64,000 nucleotides of DNA from assembly GCA_046348585.1 (NCBI GenBank), contig JAXMDZ010000002.1, positions 310,001 through 374,000 on the forward strand. The letters are read 5' to 3'. The position numbers and the translations under genes are program-made. The first letter of the stretch is position 1; each line of letters starts with the position of its first letter. A model generated the notes under the pieces. The model saw nothing but the letters and a program-made list of their open reading frames with translations. It made no database searches and had not been told where the DNA came from. Shown piece after piece: positions 61,768-64,000 of this stretch. The stretch is from JADZAI01 sp046348585. GTDB taxonomy: Bacteria; Pseudomonadota; Alphaproteobacteria; Micropepsales; Micropepsaceae.

Positions 61768-62481
61768 TCACCAGCGCAGACTGGAGGCCGGCTGGCGGAC
61801 CTCGTTGGCGACGATCCGCGAGACCTGTCCGTCGGCGAAGTGAATGATGCGGTCGGCCATCGCGCCGATGGCGGCGTTGTGGGTGATGACCAGCGTCGTC
61901 GCTCCGGTTTCGGCGTTCACCTTGGCGAGGGCTTCGAGAACGCGGATGCCGGTCGCCGAATCGAGCGCCCCGGTCGGCTCGTCGCAGAGCAGGATCTCGG
62001 GCCGCTTGGCGATGGCGCGCGCGATGGCGACGCGCTGCTGCTCGCCGCCGGAAAGCTGCGCGGGGAAATGGTCGTGCCGCGCGGCGGGCAGGCCGGCGAG
62101 CTCCAGCGCCGCGCCGGGGGTCATCGGGTCGTGCGAGATCTCGGTGATGAGCGCGACGTTCTCGCGCGCCGTGAGGCTGGGCACGAGATTGTAGAACTGG
62201 AAGACGAAGCCGACATGGTCGCGGCGGAAGCGGGTCATCCGCGCCTCGTCGAGCGCGGTCAGATCGTGGTCTTCGAACATGACCCGCCCGGCGGTCGGCT
62301 TGTCGAGACCGCCGACGATGTTGACCAGCGTCGACTTGCCGGACCCCGACGGTCCCAGCAGGACCAGAAACTCGCCCGCGCCGATGGACAGATCGACGCC
62401 GCGCAGCGCATGAACCTCGACGTCTCCGGACCGATAGACCTTGGTCAGGCCCTCGATGCTGATGACGGTCTTGCGCTGCAC
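61768..62481 (-). CDS. ABC transporter ATP-binding protein
   Basis: A 237-residue ATPase with Walker A GPSGSGKST, signature LSGGEQQRVAIARA, Walker B ILLCDEPTGALD and the switch histidine in VITHN. It is of the LolD/MacB type. It is the first gene of the ATPase-permease-adaptor operon, so its promoter should lie in the 91 bases ahead of 62481. It is unlikely to serve as the missing ModC, whose members carry a C-terminal MOBE domain. Confidence 0.92.
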   Translation of the reverse strand: MQRKTVISIEGLTKVYRSGDVEVHALRGVDLSIGAGEFLVLLGPSGSGKSTLVNIVGGLDKPTAGRVMFEDHDLTALDEARMTRFRRDHVGFVFQFYNLVPSLTARENVALITEISHDPMTPGAALELAGLPAARHDHFPAQLSGGEQQRVAIARAIAKRPEILLCDEPTGALDSATGIRVLEALAKVNAETGATTLVITHNAAIGAMADRIIHFADGQVSRIVANEVRQPASSLRW

Positions 62482-62572
62482 AGCGGTCGTCTGCCCCGAA
62501 ATCCGTTTGCGCCGGAGGCGATCCTAGTCGGCACCGATAGCAGATGCACGGGCCGCCGCCCGTTGAAGAATG

Positions 62573-62980
62573 TCAACGCGGCGAGGGGCCGAGGCGCGCC
62601 TGGACCCAGGGGAACAGCGCGAACAGCGCCTGGGCGGCGAGGCCGATGGCCGGGCCCGCCTGATGATAGGCCTCGATCTGCGCCGCGAGCGAACGGTCGC
62701 GGGCGAACAGGCCGAAGATCGTCTCGGCGCCGATGAGCAAGGCGAAAGCGGCAAGGCCCATGCCGAGCCGCGCCGCCGCGCCACGACCGACCGCGAAGCG
62801 GCGGATCGCTGCCCGGCAGACCGCCCATGAAATGCCGAGCATCAGCGGCGCTTCGATCAGCGTCGCGGCCGGATCGCCGGCCGCCGGTTCGAGCGCGAGC
62901 ACGCGCAAGCTGCCCAGCGCCACGCCGGCGAGGAAGACCCCGGCGAAATAGGCGAAGGCGGCGCGCAGGACGGTTCTCAT
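62573..62980 (-). CDS. Small membrane protein, function unknown
   Basis: The 135-residue protein has four predicted helices (AYFAGVFLAGVALGSLRVL, LGISWAVCRAAIRRF, MGLAAFALLIGAETIFGL, and a C-terminal one). I do not recognise a family. A GGGGAGCGTCC ribosome-site region precedes the ATG. It lies between the exporter operon and the PRPP-synthetase-like gene, on the same strand as both. Confidence 0.7.
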   Translation of the reverse strand: MRTVLRAAFAYFAGVFLAGVALGSLRVLALEPAAGDPAATLIEAPLMLGISWAVCRAAIRRFAVGRGAAARLGMGLAAFALLIGAETIFGLFARDRSLAAQIEAYHQAGPAIGLAAQALFALFPWVQARLGPSPR

Positions 62981-63004
62981 CGGACGCTCCCCAGGGGACT
63001 GCGG

Positions 63005-63907
63005 TCAGCCGGACACCTCGCCGGCCAGCAGCCGCGCCACCGCTTTCGTCAGCGCGGGATGGATGTCGATGGCGTTCGACGGATGGGCGACGGTATTGCA
63101 GGTCACGATGGCGGCCGCCCCGGCCCGCTTCAGCGCGTCATAGGCGTCGTCCGCGAACAGCGCATGGACGCCGGCGAAGACCGGCGGCGTCCCGAACGCG
63201 GGGGCCACCGCCGCGGCGGCGGCGATCAGCGTCCGTCCGGTGGAGACGATGTCGTCGACGAAGACCGGCGTGCCGGACGGCGCATCGCCGCCCACGGGCA
63301 GACGGATCTCCACGTCGCGGTCGCCGCGCCGCGTCTTGTCCAGCACGGCGAAGGGCCGCCCGGCGAGCGCGGCGATGCGCGAGACCCATTGCGCGCTTTC
63401 GCCGTCGGGGCCGATCAGGAAGGCGTCGGGGACATTGCGGCCGATCCAGTCCGCGATTGCGCCGGCGGCGCTGGCGGCAGCTGCGGGAACGACGAAGACG
63501 TCGCCGAGGGCGGATATCCGATGAAGATGCGGATCGACGGTCGCGACGCCATCGAGAAACGACGAAAGCAGGCGCGCCATGGCGGGGGCGCTGACGCTTT
63601 CGCCGTCATGGAAGCGGCAATCCTGCCGCAGATAGGGCAGATAGGGCGCGGCCAGCAGCACCCGGCGCGCGCCGAGGTCGCGGGCGGTGGTCGCGGCGAG
63701 ATAGAGCGGAACGATCTTCGCATCGGGCGCATCGAGGCCGCAGGCGATCACCACGTCGGCCCCGTTCAGATCGCCGCCGAGGCGCAGATAGGTCTCGCCG
63801 TCCGGAAAGCGCCGCATCTCGACCTCGCCGATCCGGCCGCCGAGACCATCGGCCAGCGCCGCCGCCAGTCCGGCCGGATCGTGCAGGGGGAGAACGACCG
63901 GCGGCAC
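63005..63907 (-). CDS. Ribose-phosphate pyrophosphokinase-like protein
   Basis: A 300-residue protein of the PRPP-synthetase type: RFPDGETYLRL, YLPYLRQDCRFHDGE, and the PRPP-binding loop VDDIVSTGRT. It makes or binds phosphoribosyl diphosphate. The GTG at 63907 is chosen because GAGG precedes it and the homologous sequence begins there, one base after the upstream stop; the longer ATG start (63961) lies inside the upstream gene. Pairing with a thymidine-phosphorylase-like gene suggests nucleoside or phosphoribosyl salvage rather than the housekeeping prs. Confidence 0.82.
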   Translation of the reverse strand: MPPVVLPLHDPAGLAAALADGLGGRIGEVEMRRFPDGETYLRLGGDLNGADVVIACGLDAPDAKIVPLYLAATTARDLGARRVLLAAPYLPYLRQDCRFHDGESVSAPAMARLLSSFLDGVATVDPHLHRISALGDVFVVPAAAASAAGAIADWIGRNVPDAFLIGPDGESAQWVSRIAALAGRPFAVLDKTRRGDRDVEIRLPVGGDAPSGTPVFVDDIVSTGRTLIAAAAAVAPAFGTPPVFAGVHALFADDAYDALKRAGAAAIVTCNTVAHPSNAIDIHPALTKAVARLLAGEVSG

Positions 63908-63908
63908 C

Positions 63909-64000
63909 TCAGGCCTCGATGCTGAGGGCGGTGCCGCCCTGTTCGACGAACTCGGCCGCATAGCCGAGCGCCCCGGGGATTCGGCGTGCAGGGTCAGCAG
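63909..64000 (-). CDS. Probable thymidine/AMP phosphorylase C-terminus, apparent frameshift
   Basis: Only the 3' end is in the window. The frame that reaches the stop at 63909 reads ALGYAAEFVEQGGTALSIEA. Just before it, the expected family sequence LLTLHAESPG is found one frame away. The switch falls at the ccccgggg run (63970-63977 on the plus strand); one extra G would join the two. This looks like the C-terminus of the thymidine phosphorylase family with a natural or sequencing frameshift. Confidence 0.45.
   Translation of the reverse strand, partial: ADPARRIPGALGYAAEFVEQGGTALSIEA

Noticed and set aside
61768..62481. ATPase as the missing ModC
   Set aside because: It forms a tight operon with an FtsX-type permease and adaptor and has only 237 residues, without the C-terminal MOBE domain of ModC.
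1..64000. CRISPR arrays or phage genes
   Set aside because: No regularly spaced repeats and no capsid, terminase or integrase-like sequences were seen.

Overview
The window is very GC-rich, densely coding chromosomal DNA, almost certainly from an alphaproteobacterium. The clues are an IalB-family periplasmic protein, a ccoNOQP-ccoGHIS cluster preceded by an Fnr/FixK-type box, a large TonB-dependent receptor with an N-terminal Ala/Glu-rich linker, and many short-chain and branched-chain acyl-CoA enzymes. The mix of TonB receptor and aerobic lipid catabolism suggests a Caulobacterales, Sphingomonadales or Parvularculales-like lineage; the genus cannot be fixed from sequence alone. About 60 protein genes and one tRNA-Pro(CGG) are supported.

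Layout. 1-6359: a tandem VWA-domain protein (cut by the window edge), VanZ-like and small membrane proteins, a polytopic membrane protein, an IalB-family protein and N-carbamoylputrescine amidase. 6356-9015: a scar region. It holds an IS5-type transposase tail, two different 3' fragments of a GspE-type secretion ATPase gene, and between them a 5'-truncated RHS gene with an AT-richer C-terminal tip followed by a probable immunity gene. 9016-13850: acyl-CoA/CoA metabolism (crotonase, SDR, metallo-hydrolase, GST, acyl-CoA ligase). 13949-19988: MATE exporter, tRNA-Pro, TonB receptor with a strong terminator, BrkB/YihY protein. 19993-22359: modB-modA diverging from a short ModE-like regulator across a palindromic operator, with no modC. 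22435-28612: hydroxyacid dehydrogenase, thioesterase, membrane protein/Xre pair, CspA-DUF1294 fusion, acyl-CoA dehydrogenase, spinster-type MFS transporter. 28827-30886: feoAB. 30897-37887: mmsA-mmsB (valine catabolism) with a divergent GntR regulator, VOC protein, HMG-CoA lyase-like enzyme, AhpD-like protein and a class III CoA-transferase. 38068-45872: the complete cbb3 oxidase cluster ccoNOQP and its assembly genes ccoGHIS. 46385-53012: an apparent beta-oxidation operon (paired acyl-CoA dehydrogenases, FadB/PimF-like fusion, flavin oxidoreductase, epoxide-hydrolase-like enzyme). 53016-58035: another acyl-CoA dehydrogenase, a MatR-like regulator with malonyl-CoA synthetase matB, and a Baeyer-Villiger-type monooxygenase. 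58170-64000: an ABC-permease-adaptor export operon, a small membrane protein, a PRPP-synthetase-like protein and the 3' end of a probable thymidine-phosphorylase-family gene.

The genes fit an aerobic heterotroph that breaks down branched, cyclic or fatty acids to acyl-CoAs, respires them, and switches to a high-affinity cbb3 oxidase at low oxygen. The most unusual part is the RHS/immunity cassette wedged between two non-identical gspE fragments. A second Fnr/FixK-type box with the same half-sites as the cco box, upstream of a small secreted protein gene, and the mod locus without an ATPase are also worth checking.
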